From: Acidovorax delafieldii | Lineage (GTDB): Bacteria > Pseudomonadota > Gammaproteobacteria > Burkholderiales > Burkholderiaceae_C | NCBI RefSeq assembly: GCF_007993815.1 | Contig: NZ_VJWE01000011.1 | Location: forward strand, 1,383,171 to 1,447,170 | Length of the DNA stretch: 64,000 nucleotides | Direction: 5' to 3' | Shown here: piece after piece, positions 49,049-59,216 of the stretch | Layout of the letters: each line of letters starts with the position of its first letter | How positions within the stretch are numbered: the first letter of the stretch is position 1 | Position numbers and translations under genes: made by a program | The notes under the pieces: model-generated | The model's input: only the letters and a program-made list of their open reading frames with translations | The model's database searches: none | Told to the model about the DNA's origin: nothing

Positions 49049-49268
49049 GGTGTCGGTGTGGGCGGTGGGTGTCCGCTGCGGGCAGTCCGAAGAACGTAGG
49101 GGAAAGGGGGGCGCGGCAGGGGAGGCCTGGACGCAACCAATGGATTTTACGCGCCGCTCTGAAGGGCGGCGGTTTCCGCGGGGAATGCGCCGAGAAGGGT
49201 GTGTTCCGGGCAGGCATGCGGCACACTGGGCGGCCCTGAACCTGCCTGGGCCCCCGCGGCCGTCTGCT

Positions 49269-50498
49269 GTGTCTTCTTCTACGCCTGAGCTTTCCCCCCG
49301 CCGCGAACTGTGGCTGCTGCTGACGCTGGCAGGCATCCAGTTCACCCACATCCTGGATTTCATGATCATGATGCCGCTGGGTCCGCAGCTCACGCAGCTG
49401 TTTGCGATCACCGACGCGCAGTTTGGTTTGCTGGTGTCTGCCTACACGCTGTCGGCGGGGGCGTCAGGCCTGCTGGCTTCGACTTACATCGATCGCTTCG
49501 GTCGCAAGCGGCTTCTGCTGGTGCTCTATGGCCTGTTTGGGCTGGCGACGCTGGCCTGTGGCCTCGCGCCCACGTACGGCACGCTGATGGTGGCACGCAT
49601 TCTCGCGGGGACTTTTGGCGGCGTGCTGTCGGCCTTGTCGCAGACCATCGTGGCGGACGTGGTGCCCTTCGAGCGGCGAGGGCGTGCCATGGGCATCGTG
49701 ATGACGTCGTTTTCCGTGTCCACGGTGGCTGGCGTGCCCCTGGGGCTGATCCTCGCGCAGTACGGGGGCTGGAACCTGCCGTTCATTGGCATTGCCGCTA
49801 TGGTGGGAGTGCTGGCCGTGCAGGCGGCCCGCACGCTACCGACCATGGCGGGCCATGTCCAGGCTGCCAACGGGCGGTCTGTGCTGAGCGGTATCGCCCA
49901 GGTGCTGGCGGATGGCAACCACCGGTGGGCATTTCTGTTCTCGGCGTTGCTGATGTTTACAGGTTTTACGGTGATTCCTTACATCACCATTTACATGCAG
50001 ACCAATGCGGGTGTGCGCGCCGATCAGGTGCCGCTGGTGTACCTGTGTGGCGGGGTGGTGACCTTGTTCACGGCACGCCTGTTCGGGCGCATGACAGACC
50101 GGCATGGCAAGGTGCCCACCTTCCGGTGGCTGGCCCTCGCAGGTCTTCCCTGCATCCTGGGTATCACGCTGGTGCAGGGGTTGCCGCTGTGGGGCGTGTT
50201 GATGGTGTCCACGCTGATGTTCACTTTCGTCAGTGGCCGCATGATTCCCGGCATGGCCATCATTGCCTCTGCGGCGCACGCGCCTTTGCGGGGGACCTTC
50301 ATGACGCTGAACGCCTCCGTGCAATCGGCGGCGATGGGTGTTGCGTCTTTTGTGGGAGGGGTGCTGATCAGCCGCGATGCGCAGGGGCTGGTACAGAACT
50401 ACTGGGTGGCTGCGCTGGTGGGCATCGGCGCCAGCCTGCTGTCGATGCTGGTGGTGGGGCGCCTCACGCTGCATGGCGCGACGCCGTCGGCACGGTGA
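49269..50498 (+). CDS. MFS transporter (12 TM, drug:H+/sugar efflux type)
   Basis: A ~409-residue major-facilitator protein with twelve predicted helices. Between helices 2 and 3 it has the motif [17 protein letters not shown], and between helices 8 and 9 the related [38 protein letters not shown] is typical of the AraJ/drug-efflux group. The substrate is unknown. The start is uncertain: GTG at 49269 puts the first helix at about residue 15, while in-frame ATGs at 49185 and 49140 would add basic, unlikely residues. It lies where several betaproteobacteria carry rpoN ahead of hpf. Confidence 0.85.
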   Translation: MSSSTPELSPRRELWLLLTLAGIQFTHILDFMIMMPLGPQLTQLFAITDAQFGLLVSAYTLSAGASGLLASTYIDRFGRKRLLLVLYGLFGLATLACGLAPTYGTLMVARILAGTFGGVLSALSQTIVADVVPFERRGRAMGIVMTSFSVSTVAGVPLGLILAQYGGWNLPFIGIAAMVGVLAVQAARTLPTMAGHVQAANGRSVLSGIAQVLADGNHRWAFLFSALLMFTGFTVIPYITIYMQTNAGVRADQVPLVYLCGGVVTLFTARLFGRMTDRHGKVPTFRWLALAGLPCILGITLVQGLPLWGVLMVSTLMFTFVSGRMIPGMAIIASAAHAPLRGTFMTLNASVQSAAMGVASFVGGVLISRDAQGLVQNYWVAALVGIGASLLSMLVVGRLTLHGATPSAR

Positions 50499-50741
50499 CA
50501 AGAAAGGGGCTTGCGCTGCACTTTGGCCAGTCCCTTCAATCCGCCCATTGTGCGCGCTTTTCGGGTGCTTGGCACCTTGCCGGGCATAACCCAGCGGCCT
50601 GCGGCGGTATGGGATTGCATTTCAGGGAGGGCAGGGGCATAGTGAACCCACGACGTCAACAACAGATGCATCCAAGTTCGCCGAGCCGCTCCTCTGATCC
50701 AGGACGGCGTTTTTCCACCGAGAGCCACAGGAGACTTATTT

Positions 50742-51077
50742 ATGAACTTGACGATCAGCGGTCACCACCTCGAAGTTACTCCCGCCTTGCGCAACTACGT
50801 CACCACCAAGCTGGACCGGATCACCCGCCATTTTGACCAAGTTGTCGATGTCAAGGTACTGCTGACGGTAGAGAAGCAAAAGGAAAAGGAAAAGAGACAG
50901 CGAGCGGAATGCAACATCCACGTCAAGGGTAGCGACCTGTTTGCCGAAAGCTCCCACGCCGACCTGTATGCGGCTGTGGACGAACTGGTCGATAAGATGG
51001 ACCGCCAGGTGGTCCGCCACAAGGACCGTTTGCAAGATCACCACCACGAAGCCGCCAAGCGCGAACTGCACGCTTGA
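50742..51077 (+). CDS. hpf: Ribosome hibernation-promoting factor
   Basis: A 111-residue short-form HPF/YfiA protein that inactivates 70S ribosomes in stationary phase. [41 protein letters not shown] and the [25 protein letters not shown] segment are diagnostic. ACAGGAGAC, 9 bp before the ATG, is a strong ribosome-binding site. The 243 bp upstream carry no gene. A terminator-like hairpin separates it from ptsN, so expression of the downstream pair may be partly independent. Confidence 0.95.
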   Translation: MNLTISGHHLEVTPALRNYVTTKLDRITRHFDQVVDVKVLLTVEKQKEKEKRQRAECNIHVKGSDLFAESSHADLYAAVDELVDKMDRQVVRHKDRLQDHHHEAAKRELHA

Positions 51078-51105
51078 TGCGCCAGCCCTGAGCCTGGCAC
51101 AGCAG

Positions 51106-51129
51106 CCGCCCCTCTCGGGCGGTTTTTTT
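51106..51129 (+). terminator. Rho-independent terminator/attenuator between hpf and ptsN
   Basis: CCGCCC at 51106-51111 and GGGCGG at 51117-51122 enclose a 5-base loop, followed by T7 to 51129. It lies 29 bp after hpf. Confidence 0.82.
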
Positions 51130-51190
51130 GTTGCCTGACGCGCCGCGCTCAGGGTTTTCGCCAATATGTGCATAATTGTTACCCTTGACC

Positions 51191-51658
51191 ATGAACCGAC
51201 TCGCCTCCATCCTGCCCTCCGCTCAAGTGCTTGTGAGCGTGGACGCCACCAGCAAGAAGCGTGCTTTTGAAGAAGCGGGTCTGCTGTTCGAGAGCCAGCA
51301 CGGCCTCTCCCGGGCGCTGATCACCGACAGTCTGTTTGCTCGCGAACGCCTGGGCTCCACCGGGCTCGGTCATGGCGTGGCCATTCCCCATGGGCGCATC
51401 AAAGGCCTCAAGGCCCCGATGGCGGCCGTGTTTCAGTTGCTCAATCCCATTGGGTTCGATGCGCCGGACGAGTTGCCGGTGGGTCTGCTGATCTTTTTGC
51501 TGGTGCCCGAGGCGGCCACGCAAAAACACCTGGAAATCCTCTCCGAGATTGCCGAGTTGCTCAGCGACTCTGCATTGCGCGAAAAGCTCAAGGCCTGCGC
51601 TGATGCCGCCGAACTGCACGGCATGATCGCGGGCTGGCAATCCACCCAAACGGCCTGA
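51191..51658 (+). CDS. ptsN: PTS IIA-like nitrogen-regulatory protein PtsN (EIIA-Ntr)
   Basis: A 155-residue EIIA of the fructose/nitrogen type, phosphorylated on the His of HGVAIPHGRIKGL. LASILPSAQVLVSVDATSKKRAFEEAG at the N-terminus and LIFLLVPEAATQKHLEILSEIAELLSD in the core are characteristic. It is a regulatory phosphoprotein, not a sugar transporter. The ATG at 51191 is preferred over an in-frame codon 15 bp upstream. The hprK gene follows after 44 bp, the conserved betaproteobacterial order hpf-ptsN-hprK. Confidence 0.94.
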   Translation: MNRLASILPSAQVLVSVDATSKKRAFEEAGLLFESQHGLSRALITDSLFARERLGSTGLGHGVAIPHGRIKGLKAPMAAVFQLLNPIGFDAPDELPVGLLIFLLVPEAATQKHLEILSEIAELLSDSALREKLKACADAAELHGMIAGWQSTQTA

Positions 51659-51702
51659 GTGCTTTCCCCGCCGCCTGCGCTGATCACCCTGACTGACCTG
51701 CC

Positions 51703-52659
51703 GTGAAGCCCAATGTTGTCAGCGCCGACGTTCTTTTCGAGGAATTTCGCGGCCCCCTGAAGTGGGAGTGGGTGGCAGGTCTCGGAGCCTCCGAGCGCCG
51801 TTTTGACGAAGTGGCCGTGCGCTCCGCACGTTCCGGCGCCGATTTGGTCGGCTATCTCAACTACATCCATCCGTACCGGGTCCAGATCCTCGGCGAGCGC
51901 GAGATTGCGTACCTGAGCAACGCCTCCCCTGACGATTGCAAGCGCCGCATCGCCCGTATCGTGACGCTGGAGCCCCCCGTTCTGGTGCTGGCCGACAACC
52001 AGACCGCACCCGACGCGCTGGTGTCGATGTGCGAGCGTGCGCAGATTCCGATGTTTTCCACGCACGAGTCGTCGGCGTTTGTCATCGACGTGCTGCGCGC
52101 CTACCTGTCCAAGCACTTCGCTGACCGCACCACGATGCACGGTGTGTTCATGGATATTCTGGGCCTGGGCGTGATGATCACCGGCGAGTCGGGCCTGGGC
52201 AAGAGCGAGCTGGGCCTGGAGCTGATCTCGCGTGGCAACGGTCTGGTGGCCGACGATGCCGTGGATTTGTTCCGCATCAACCAGACGACCATCGAGGGCA
52301 AGTGCCCCGAGCTGCTGCAAAACCTGCTGGAAGTGCGCGGCATCGGCCTGCTCGATATCCGCGCCATCTTTGGCGAGACGGCGGTGCGCCGCAAGATGCG
52401 CCTCAAGCTCATCGTGCACCTGGTGCGTAAGGAGACGCTGGAGCGTGACTACGAGCGTCTGCCCTACGAGCCGCTTACGCAGGACGTGTTGGGCGTGCCG
52501 GTGCTCAAGGTCGTGATCCAGGTGGTCGCCGGCCGCAACATCGCCGTGCTGGTCGAGGCCGCCGTGCGCAACACCATCCTGCAACTGCGCGGCATCGACA
52601 CCTACCAAGAGTTTGTCGAACGCCATCGCCGTGCCATGGAGCGCGATACGGGCGGCTAG
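51703..52659 (+). CDS. hprK: HPr kinase/phosphorylase
   Basis: A 318-residue bifunctional enzyme that phosphorylates or dephosphorylates Ser46 of HPr. The P-loop [19 protein letters not shown] (near residue 155), the [11 protein letters not shown] segment and the signature [21 protein letters not shown] are present. It starts with GTG at 51703; there is no better start nearby. HPr (ptsH) and EI (ptsI) are not in the window. It lies convergent to fur. Confidence 0.95.
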   Translation: MKPNVVSADVLFEEFRGPLKWEWVAGLGASERRFDEVAVRSARSGADLVGYLNYIHPYRVQILGEREIAYLSNASPDDCKRRIARIVTLEPPVLVLADNQTAPDALVSMCERAQIPMFSTHESSAFVIDVLRAYLSKHFADRTTMHGVFMDILGLGVMITGESGLGKSELGLELISRGNGLVADDAVDLFRINQTTIEGKCPELLQNLLEVRGIGLLDIRAIFGETAVRRKMRLKLIVHLVRKETLERDYERLPYEPLTQDVLGVPVLKVVIQVVAGRNIAVLVEAAVRNTILQLRGIDTYQEFVERHRRAMERDTGG

Positions 52660-52730
52660 CGGCGCTCAGGCCACCAAAACTGGCGCGGCCCATACCAGCG
52701 CTGTCGCGCTAGGGCCGCCGCGCCGCGCCG

Positions 52731-52775
52731 GGAGCGTCCCCCTCGGTGGGAAGACGCCGAAGGTGGCTCAGGGGA
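52731..52775 (-). repeat. Second short repeat family, copy B, at the fur 3' end
   Basis: The block GGAGCGTCCCCCTCGGTGGG...AAGACGCCGAAGGTGGCTCAGGGG ends 3 bp beyond the fur stop codon on the minus strand. It aligns with copy A after corA (33496-33541): both share GGAG-CGTC-CCCTCGG-GGGAAG-CGC and end -CAGGGG. Confidence 0.55.
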
Positions 52776-52778
52776 GAG

Positions 52779-53195
52779 TCATTTCTTAGCGCAGTCGGCG
52801 CACTGCCCGTACAGGGCCATGGTGTGGTCCTGCACCAGCCAGCCCTTGGCTTTGGCCACAGCGTGCTGCCGCTTTTCGATCTCGGGGTCGTAAAACTCTT
52901 CCACCTTGCCACACGAAGTGCAGATGAAGTGGTCGTGGTGTTGCCCTTCGTTGAGCTCGTACACCGCCTTGCCGCTCTCGAAATTGCTGCGGATCAGGAT
53001 GCCGGCCTGCTCGAATTGTGTGAGCACCCGGTACACGGTGGCCAGGCCGATGTCCGAGCGCTCTTCCAGCAGCACGCGGAACACGTCTTCGGCCGTCATG
53101 TGGCGCTGCGCTCCCTTCTGGAAAATCTCCAGAATCTTCAGTCGGGGCAGTGTGGCCTTGAGTCCCGTGCTTTTGAGTTCGTCGATATTGGTCAT
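52779..53195 (-). CDS. fur: Ferric uptake regulator Fur
   Basis: A 138-residue Fur repressor. The N-terminal winged helix ([34 protein letters not shown], then [17 protein letters not shown]) precedes the dimerisation domain with the His/Glu metal sites ([24 protein letters not shown]) and a C-terminal Cys pair (CADCAK) in addition to CTSC. It should control iron uptake genes. It is divergent from bamE across 89 bp. No clear Fur box is visible in that gap. Confidence 0.96.
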   Translation of the reverse strand: MTNIDELKSTGLKATLPRLKILEIFQKGAQRHMTAEDVFRVLLEERSDIGLATVYRVLTQFEQAGILIRSNFESGKAVYELNEGQHHDHFICTSCGKVEEFYDPEIEKRQHAVAKAKGWLVQDHTMALYGQCADCAKK

Positions 53196-53248
53196 GGCTG
53201 GCTCTTTCGGGGGCGGGCAACCGGCTCAGGGTCCGGAGGGGCTGCCGC

Positions 53249-53254
53249 TACAAT
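53249..53254 (+). promoter_or_regulatory. -10-like box upstream of bamE
   Basis: TACAAT at 53249-53254 lies 31 bp before the bamE ATG, a typical distance for a betaproteobacterial sigma-70 -10 element. No convincing -35 hexamer is visible 16-18 bp upstream, so this is tentative. Confidence 0.35.
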
Positions 53255-53284
53255 GGGACGATCATATCCTTTGGCCTTTTACCC

Positions 53285-53848
53285 ATGCCCGTCCAAGCCC
53301 GTTACAGCGCCCGTCTGGGCCTGGTTGTGTTGATCGGTGCCAGCATGGCCGCCCTGACCGGTTGCGGCAGTCTGGATGGCGCCAGCAGCCGCATCGCCAA
53401 CATCGTCAAGCCCTACCGGGTGGACGTGGTGCAGGGCAATTTCGTGTCCCGCGAGCAGGTCGAAGCCCTGCAGCCCGGCATGAGCCGCCAGCAAGTGCGC
53501 GAGATTCTCGGGACGCCGCTGGTCACCAGCCTGTTCCATGCGGACCGCTGGGAGTACGTGTTCACGCTCAAACGCCCTGGCGAAGAGATTCAGACCCGCA
53601 AGCTGACCGTGTTCTTCAAGGGCGATGCCCTGGAGCGATCCGAAGGCGATGAAATGCCGACCGAGACCGAGTTCGTCGCCACGCTGGGTGCGCGCGACGG
53701 TGCCAAGGGCAAGGTGCCGGCGTTGGAAGCCACGCCGGAGCAACTGGCCAAGTACCCGGTCAAGGAGCGCCCCGCGCCAGCAGCGGCCACACCGTCGGCA
53801 TTGCCTGCCGCCACCAGTTACCCGCCGCTCGAAGCGCCCGCGCGCTGA
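53285..53848 (+). CDS. bamE: Outer-membrane assembly lipoprotein BamE
   Basis: A 187-residue SmpA/OmlA-family lipoprotein, lipobox ALTGC (Cys27). The BamE fold is seen in IVKPYRVDVVQGNFVSREQVEALQPGMSRQQVREILGTPLVTSLFHADRWEYVF. It is longer than the E. coli protein (113 aa), with a ~70-residue Pro/Ala-rich C-terminal tail. It belongs to the BAM complex that inserts outer-membrane barrels. The fur-bamE-dapB order is common in betaproteobacteria. Confidence 0.94.
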   Translation: MPVQARYSARLGLVVLIGASMAALTGCGSLDGASSRIANIVKPYRVDVVQGNFVSREQVEALQPGMSRQQVREILGTPLVTSLFHADRWEYVFTLKRPGEEIQTRKLTVFFKGDALERSEGDEMPTETEFVATLGARDGAKGKVPALEATPEQLAKYPVKERPAPAAATPSALPAATSYPPLEAPAR

Positions 53849-53911
53849 ACCTTGCGGCCCTGGCAGTGAGCCCGGTGCGCTGGCTGCCCTATCTATGAAC
53901 AGGACCTTTTC

Positions 53912-54751
53912 ATGACCGCGACTTCTTCGCCTGCGGCTCCCGCGGCATCCCCCCTCCGTGTAGCCGTCGCCGGGGCTTCGGGCCGCATGGGCCGCATGCT
54001 GATCGAGGCCATCCGCGCCAGCGACGACTGCGTGCTGGCCGGTGCACTGGATGTGGCCGCCAGCCCGGCCATCGGTTCGGACGCCACGGCCTTTCTGGGC
54101 TATGCCAGCGGTGTGGCCATCACGGCCGACTTGGCGGCTGGCCTGAAGAACGCCGAGGTGCTCATTGACTTCACCCGCCCCGAGGGCACGCTGGCCCACA
54201 TGGCCGTGTGCAGCCAGCTGGGCGTGAAGGCCGTCATCGGCACCACCGGTTTCACCGATGCACAAAAGGCCGAACTCGACGCCTACGCACAGCGCACCGC
54301 CATCATGTTCTCGCCCAACATGAGCGTGGGTGTGAACGTCACGCTCAAGCTGCTGCAAATGGCCGCCAAGGCCATGGCCACGGGGTACGACATCGAAATC
54401 ATCGAAGCCCACCACCGCCACAAGGTCGATGCACCCTCGGGCACCGCGCTCAAGATGGGCGAGGTGATTGCCGAGGCCCTGGGCCGCGACCTCAAGGACT
54501 GCGCCGTGTACGCCCGCGAAGGCGTGACGGGCGAGCGCGACCCCTCCAGCATCGGCTTTGCTGCCATCCGTGGTGGCGACATCGTGGGCGACCACACCGT
54601 GCTGTTTGCGGGCATCGGCGAGCGCATCGAGGTCACGCACAAGTCCTCCAGCCGCGCCACGTACGCGCAGGGCGCCTTGCGCGCCGTGCGCTTCCTGGCG
54701 GCCCACAAGACTGGCATGTTCGACATGTTCGACGTGCTGGGCTTGCACTGA
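53912..54751 (+). CDS. dapB: 4-hydroxy-tetrahydrodipicolinate reductase
   Basis: A 279-residue NAD(P)H-dependent enzyme of lysine and diaminopimelate synthesis. [17 protein letters not shown] is the nucleotide-binding loop, VIGTTGFTD and [11 protein letters not shown] the conserved middle, and [19 protein letters not shown] the catalytic His/Lys segment, followed by [13 protein letters not shown]. Nothing unusual. It lies 64 bp after bamE, and the exbB-like gene starts 13 bp later, so the four genes bamE-dapB-exbB-exbD are probably co-transcribed. Confidence 0.96.
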   Translation: MTATSSPAAPAASPLRVAVAGASGRMGRMLIEAIRASDDCVLAGALDVAASPAIGSDATAFLGYASGVAITADLAAGLKNAEVLIDFTRPEGTLAHMAVCSQLGVKAVIGTTGFTDAQKAELDAYAQRTAIMFSPNMSVGVNVTLKLLQMAAKAMATGYDIEIIEAHHRHKVDAPSGTALKMGEVIAEALGRDLKDCAVYAREGVTGERDPSSIGFAAIRGGDIVGDHTVLFAGIGERIEVTHKSSSRATYAQGALRAVRFLAAHKTGMFDMFDVLGLH

Positions 54752-54764
54752 TCCGCCGACTCCC

Positions 54765-55445
54765 ATGGACGCGCTCCACTGGTGGCGCCAGGGCGATGCC
54801 GTGACGCAAAGTGCGGCACTGGTCTTGCTGGCCATGTCGGTGGCAAGCTGGGTGGTCATTGTGTGGAAGCTGCGGCTCATGCGCCGCGCCAGTGCCGACG
54901 TGGCCCGTTGCACGGCCGCGTTCTGGCAGGCGCCCTCGCTGGCCCTCGCGCAGCAACGTTTGCAGTCTTTTGACCGGGATGCGCTAGTGCTTCCTTTGGT
55001 GGTTGCTGCAAATTTGATAGCGAATCACGACAGCATGGCCCAGTCCACGCTGGCCACGGCTGGCAGCCTGTCGCAGCGGCTCACGCGGGTGCTGCGCGAT
55101 GCCCTGCACGATGTGCTGGGACGCCTGCAGTTTGGCCAGGTGCTGCTGGCCACGGTGGGCTCCACGGCGCCTTTTGTGGGGCTGCTGGGCACCGTGTGGG
55201 GCATATACCATGCGCTCACCGCCATGGCAGGCGCGGGGCAGATCACCATTGATCGCGTTTCCGGCCCGGTGGGCGAGGCCCTGGTCATGACGGCGGCTGG
55301 GCTGGCCGTGGCAATCCCTGCCGTGCTGGCCTACAACGTATTTGGCCGCTTGCTCGGTCGCATTGAGGCTGACCTGGAAGGGTTTGCGCGCGATCTGCGA
55401 GAGCTGATCATTGACACCTCTGTCCCCGCCGATCCTCGGCCCTGA
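54765..55445 (+). CDS. exbB: MotA/TolQ/ExbB proton-channel family protein
   Basis: A 226-residue inner-membrane protein with three helices: one at ~18-38 and two at ~125-150 and ~165-190. The ExbB/TolQ hallmark TVGSTAPFVGLLGTVWGIYHAL and GEALVMTAAGLAVAIPAVLAYNVFGR are present. With the ExbD-like partner (55469-55921) it converts proton-motive force into work at the outer membrane, via TonB or Tol-Pal. Neither tonB nor tolA/pal lies nearby; the exbB name is used on size and context. Residues ~70-88 are encoded by a dispersed-repeat copy in the cytoplasmic loop. Confidence 0.88.
   Translation: MDALHWWRQGDAVTQSAALVLLAMSVASWVVIVWKLRLMRRASADVARCTAAFWQAPSLALAQQRLQSFDRDALVLPLVVAANLIANHDSMAQSTLATAGSLSQRLTRVLRDALHDVLGRLQFGQVLLATVGSTAPFVGLLGTVWGIYHALTAMAGAGQITIDRVSGPVGEALVMTAAGLAVAIPAVLAYNVFGRLLGRIEADLEGFARDLRELIIDTSVPADPRP
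54973..55028. repeat. Dispersed repeat, copy 7, in frame inside exbB
   Basis: In inverted orientation, GCGCTAGTGCTTCC at 54981-54994 and GGTTGCTGCAAATTTGATAG at 55001-55020 align with the other copies. The reading frame of the gene is undisturbed. Confidence 0.68.
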
Positions 55446-55468
55446 GCTCCAGGAAGCTTGACCGCGCC

Positions 55469-55921
55469 ATGGCCTTCGGAAGACTTGAACGCACCACCGG
55501 GCCGCAGCCCATGAGCGACATCAACATGACGCCGCTGGTGGACGTAATGCTGGTGCTGGTGGTCATCTTCATCCTCACGGCACCGCTGCTGGCCAGCTCC
55601 ATCCGGCTGGACCTGCCGCGCACCGAAGGCGCCACGCCCGGCACGGCCCCGCAATTCGTCACGCTGGTGGTCGATGCCTCGGGCCAGGCGTTTCTGGATG
55701 ACCAGCCCCTGTCGCAGGCTGCGCTGGCCGAGCGCCTGCGCCGCATTGGCGCCGAGCGCCCCGACACCGAGGTGCAACTGCGCGCCGACGCTGCCGTGCC
55801 CTATGGCCGCGTGGTCGAAGTCATGGGCGCGGCCCACCTGGCTGGGCTGCAGCGCATCGGATTTGTGGCCGAACCTGCGGCGAATCCTGTGTCGCCTGCG
55901 TCTCCAGCCCCGTCCCGCTGA
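55469..55921 (+). CDS. exbD: ExbD/TolR-family biopolymer transport protein
   Basis: A 150-residue protein with one N-terminal membrane helix (~20-42) whose conserved Asp in MTPLVDVMLVLVVIFILT is essential for proton use, and a periplasmic domain (~60-140, PDTEVQLRADAAVPYGRVVEVMG). It pairs with the ExbB-like protein encoded 23 bp upstream. Confidence 0.9.
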   Translation: MAFGRLERTTGPQPMSDINMTPLVDVMLVLVVIFILTAPLLASSIRLDLPRTEGATPGTAPQFVTLVVDASGQAFLDDQPLSQAALAERLRRIGAERPDTEVQLRADAAVPYGRVVEVMGAAHLAGLQRIGFVAEPAANPVSPASPAPSR

Positions 55922-55964
55922 CCCACCCCGGCTGCTGGCACGCCGGTGCCAGTCCCTGACCGCC

Positions 55965-55970
55965 TAAAAT
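55965..55970 (+). promoter_or_regulatory. -10-like box upstream of leuS
   Basis: TAAAAT at 55965-55970 is 50 bp before the leuS ATG and preceded by a small hairpin (TGGCAC/GTGCCA). No good -35 is seen; tentative. Confidence 0.3.
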
Positions 55971-56020
55971 CCCTGCAGCGCGGCCCTGCGGCTGCACTCT
56001 TCTCTCACCCCCGAGCCCCC

Positions 56021-58714
56021 ATGCAAGACAAATACTCTCCCCAAGACGTCGAACGCGCGGCGCACGACCACTGGACCGCCACCGACGCCTACCGCGTGAC
56101 GGAAGACACGAGCAAGAAGAAGTTCTACGCCTGCTCCATGCTGCCCTACCCCAGCGGCAAGCTGCACATGGGCCACGTGCGCAACTACACCATCAACGAC
56201 ATGCTCACGCGCTATCTGCGCATGAATGGCTACAACGTGTTGATGCCCATGGGCTGGGACGCCTTCGGCCTGCCAGCCGAAAACGCGGCGCTCAAGAACG
56301 GCGTGCCACCGGCCAAGTGGACGTACGAAAACATCGCGTACATGAAAAAGCAGATGCAGGCCATGGGCCTGGCCATCGACTGGAGCCGCGAAGTCGCCAC
56401 CTGCGACCCCGAGTACTACAAGTGGAACCAGTGGCTGTTTTTGAAGATGCTGGACAAGGGCATTGCCTACCGCAAGACCCAGGTCGTGAACTGGGACCCC
56501 GTGGACCAGACCGTGCTGGCCAACGAGCAGGTGATTGACGGCAAGGGCTGGCGCACCGGCGCCACCGTGGAAAAGCGCGAAATCCCTGGCTACTACCTCA
56601 AGATCACCGACTACGCCGAAGAGCTGCTGGGCTTTGTGACCGGCGACAAGCTGCCCGGCTGGCCCGAGCGTGTGAAGCTGATGCAGGAAAACTGGATCGG
56701 CAAGAGCGAAGGCGTGCGTTTTGCGTTCACGCACGACATTGCCGGCGACGACGGCGCGCTCATCGGCGACGGCAAGATGTACGTGTTCACCACGCGCGCC
56801 GACACCATCATGGGCGTGACCTTCTGCGCCGTGGCGCCCGAGCATCCGCTGGCCGCCCATGCCGCCAAGACCAACCCCGCGCTCAAGGCCTTCATCGAAG
56901 AATGCAAGAGCGGCGGCACCACCGAAGCCGAGCTGGCCACGCAAGAGAAAAAGGGCGTGCCCACGGGCCTGTTCGTCACGCACCCGCTCACCGACGAAAA
57001 GGTCGAGGTCTGGGTCGGCAACTACGTGCTGATGGGCTATGGCGACGGCGCCGTGATGGGCGTGCCCGCCCACGACGAGCGCGACTTCGCGTTCGCCCTG
57101 AAGTACGGCATCGAGATCAAGCAAGTAGTGTTGGTGGACGGCGAAACGTTCAACTACCACCAGTGGCAGGACTGGTACGGCGACAAGCAACGCGGCGTGA
57201 CCATCAACTCCGACAGCTTCAGTGGCCTGTCGTACAAGGAAGCCGTGAACGCCGTGGCCCACGCGCTGGAGCAAAAGGGCCTGGGCGAGAAGAAGACCAC
57301 CTGGCGCCTGCGCGACTGGGGCGTGAGCCGCCAGCGCTACTGGGGCACGCCGATCCCGATCATCCACTGCGACGAACACGGCGCCGTGCCCGTGCCCGAA
57401 AAAGACCTGCCCGTGGTGCTGCCGCAAGATTGCATCCCCGACGGCTCGGGCAACCCGCTGCACAAGCACGAAGGCTTCCACGCGGGCGTGACCTGCCCCG
57501 TGTGTGGCAAGGCTGCCCGCCGCGAGACGGACACCATGGACACGTTCGTGGACAGCTCGTGGTACTTCATGCGGTACTGCGACCCAAAGAACAGTGAAGC
57601 CATGGTCGCTGGCGGCGCCGATTACTGGATGCCGATGGACCAGTACATCGGCGGCATCGAGCACGCCATCCTGCACTTGCTGTACGCCCGCTTCTGGACC
57701 AAGGTCATGCGCGACCTGGGCCTGGTCAAGGTCGATGAGCCCTTCACCAAGCTGCTCACGCAGGGCATGGTGCTCAACCACATCTACAGCCGCCGCACCG
57801 CCAAGGGCGGCAAGGACTACTTCTGGCCGCACGATGTGGAGCACGTGCTGGACGAAGGCGGCAAGATCATCGGCGCCAAGCTGAAGAACGAAGCCACCAG
57901 CGGCGACGGTATGTTGCCCGTGGGCACGCCCATCGACTACGAGGGCGTGGGCACCATGTCCAAGTCCAAGAACAATGGCGTGGACCCGCAGGACCTGATC
58001 GAGAAGTACGGCGCCGACACCGCCCGCCTGTACACCATGTTCACTGCCCCGCCCGAGGCCACGCTGGAGTGGAACGACGCGGCGGTGGAAGGCAGCTACC
58101 GCTTCCTGCGCCGGGTGTGGAACTTCGGCCTCAAGCTCTCGGCCATCGACCGCGAGGCTGCCATGGCCAGCGTGGCCGGTGCCAGCAGCCTGCAGGACGT
58201 GCAGTTTGGCAAGGACGCCAAGGCCCTGCGCCTGGAGATCCACAACGTGCTCAAGCAGGTGGACTACGACTACCAGCGCATGCAGTACAACACCGTGGTC
58301 TCCGGCGCGATGAAGATGATCAACGCGCTCGAAGATTTCAAGGCCATGGACTCGGCCGGTGCCCAGGTGGCGCTGATCGAAGGCTTTGGCATCCTGCTGC
58401 GCTGCCTGTACCCCGCCACACCCCACATCGCCCACAGCCTGTGGACGGGCCTGGGCTACGCCGGTGCGCTGGGCGACCTGCTCGATGCGCCCTGGCCGCA
58501 GGTGGATGCCGGTGCGCTGGTGCAGGACGAGATCGAACTCATGCTGCAGGTCAACGGCAAGCTGCGCGGATCCATCCATGTACCCGCCCAGGCCGACAAG
58601 GCCGAGATCGAGCGCATTGCGCTGGCCAGCGAGGCCTTTGTGGCCCAGGCCGCAGGTGCTCATCCGAAACGCGTGATCGTGGTGCCAGGTCGCCTGGTGA
58701 ACGTGGTGGTCTGA
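56021..58714 (+). CDS. leuS: Leucyl-tRNA synthetase
   Basis: An 897-residue class I aminoacyl-tRNA synthetase. HIGH motif in [19 protein letters not shown], the CP1 editing domain (~225-415, with [11 protein letters not shown] and the [16 protein letters not shown] block), KMSKS motif as [13 protein letters not shown], and a normal C-terminal anticodon-binding region. The ATG at 56021 fits the [11 protein letters not shown] start of the family. lptE follows 4 bp after the stop, the conserved gammaproteobacterial/betaproteobacterial pair. Confidence 0.97.
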   Translation: MQDKYSPQDVERAAHDHWTATDAYRVTEDTSKKKFYACSMLPYPSGKLHMGHVRNYTINDMLTRYLRMNGYNVLMPMGWDAFGLPAENAALKNGVPPAKWTYENIAYMKKQMQAMGLAIDWSREVATCDPEYYKWNQWLFLKMLDKGIAYRKTQVVNWDPVDQTVLANEQVIDGKGWRTGATVEKREIPGYYLKITDYAEELLGFVTGDKLPGWPERVKLMQENWIGKSEGVRFAFTHDIAGDDGALIGDGKMYVFTTRADTIMGVTFCAVAPEHPLAAHAAKTNPALKAFIEECKSGGTTEAELATQEKKGVPTGLFVTHPLTDEKVEVWVGNYVLMGYGDGAVMGVPAHDERDFAFALKYGIEIKQVVLVDGETFNYHQWQDWYGDKQRGVTINSDSFSGLSYKEAVNAVAHALEQKGLGEKKTTWRLRDWGVSRQRYWGTPIPIIHCDEHGAVPVPEKDLPVVLPQDCIPDGSGNPLHKHEGFHAGVTCPVCGKAARRETDTMDTFVDSSWYFMRYCDPKNSEAMVAGGADYWMPMDQYIGGIEHAILHLLYARFWTKVMRDLGLVKVDEPFTKLLTQGMVLNHIYSRRTAKGGKDYFWPHDVEHVLDEGGKIIGAKLKNEATSGDGMLPVGTPIDYEGVGTMSKSKNNGVDPQDLIEKYGADTARLYTMFTAPPEATLEWNDAAVEGSYRFLRRVWNFGLKLSAIDREAAMASVAGASSLQDVQFGKDAKALRLEIHNVLKQVDYDYQRMQYNTVVSGAMKMINALEDFKAMDSAGAQVALIEGFGILLRCLYPATPHIAHSLWTGLGYAGALGDLLDAPWPQVDAGALVQDEIELMLQVNGKLRGSIHVPAQADKAEIERIALASEAFVAQAAGAHPKRVIVVPGRLVNVVV

Positions 58715-58718
58715 CCCC

Positions 58719-59216
58719 ATGAACAAACGCACACTGCTCAGTCTGGCCCCGGTGGCCCTGTTGTCTGCCTGCGGATTCCGGCTGCGTGGCGTGCCGGAGT
58801 TCGGGTTTGGCTCGCTCTACATCGCGGCCCCTGCCAGCTCGCCGCTGGCGCGTGAGCTGCAGCGCACACTCGACGGATCGGGCAGCCAGCTCAAACTGCT
58901 GCGCGACCCGGCCAGCATGCCGACGGCAGAGGCCATCTTCGATCTGCTGCAGGAGCAGCAGGAGCGTGTGGTGGTGGGCCTCAATGCGTCGGGACAGGTG
59001 CGCGAGCTGCAACTGCGCTTGCGTATCAAGTTCCGCCTGCGCACGCCCACCGGCGTGGAGCTGATCCCGGACACCGAGCTGCTGCAGCAGCGCGACATCA
59101 GCTACAACGAAACCATTGCGCTGGCCAAGGAGGCCGAAGAGGCGCTGCTCTACCGCGACATGCGGACCGACCTGGTGCAGCAGCTCATGCGCCGGCTCGC
59201 AGCAGCCAAGCGCTAA
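58719..59216 (+). CDS. lptE: LPS-assembly lipoprotein LptE
   Basis: A 165-residue outer-membrane lipoprotein, lipobox ALLSAC (Cys18), followed by GFRLRG as in LptE (RlpB). It plugs the LptD barrel during LPS export. The C-terminal helix ending MRRLAAAKR is typical. It follows leuS by 4 bp. In many relatives holA comes next; here an oppositely oriented arginase gene and a structured element intervene. Confidence 0.92.
   Translation: MNKRTLLSLAPVALLSACGFRLRGVPEFGFGSLYIAAPASSPLARELQRTLDGSGSQLKLLRDPASMPTAEAIFDLLQEQQERVVVGLNASGQVRELQLRLRIKFRLRTPTGVELIPDTELLQQRDISYNETIALAKEAEEALLYRDMRTDLVQQLMRRLAAAKR

Noticed and set aside
50560..50590. Possible sigma-54 promoter (TTGGCACCTTGCCGGGC) upstream of hpf
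   Set aside because: The GG to GC spacing is 11 rather than the strict 10 bases, and no activator gene is nearby.
53196..53284. Fur box between fur and bamE
   Set aside because: No GATAAT-type inverted repeat was visible in the 89-bp gap.
55964..58732. A very long open frame on the strand opposite leuS (and similar ones opposite pmdB/pmdC, tkt, pyk, fba, pntA/pntB and fadD)
   Set aside because: These are mirror images of high third-position GC genes. Translations are rich in His/Val/Leu without domains, and the plus-strand products are unmistakable enzymes.
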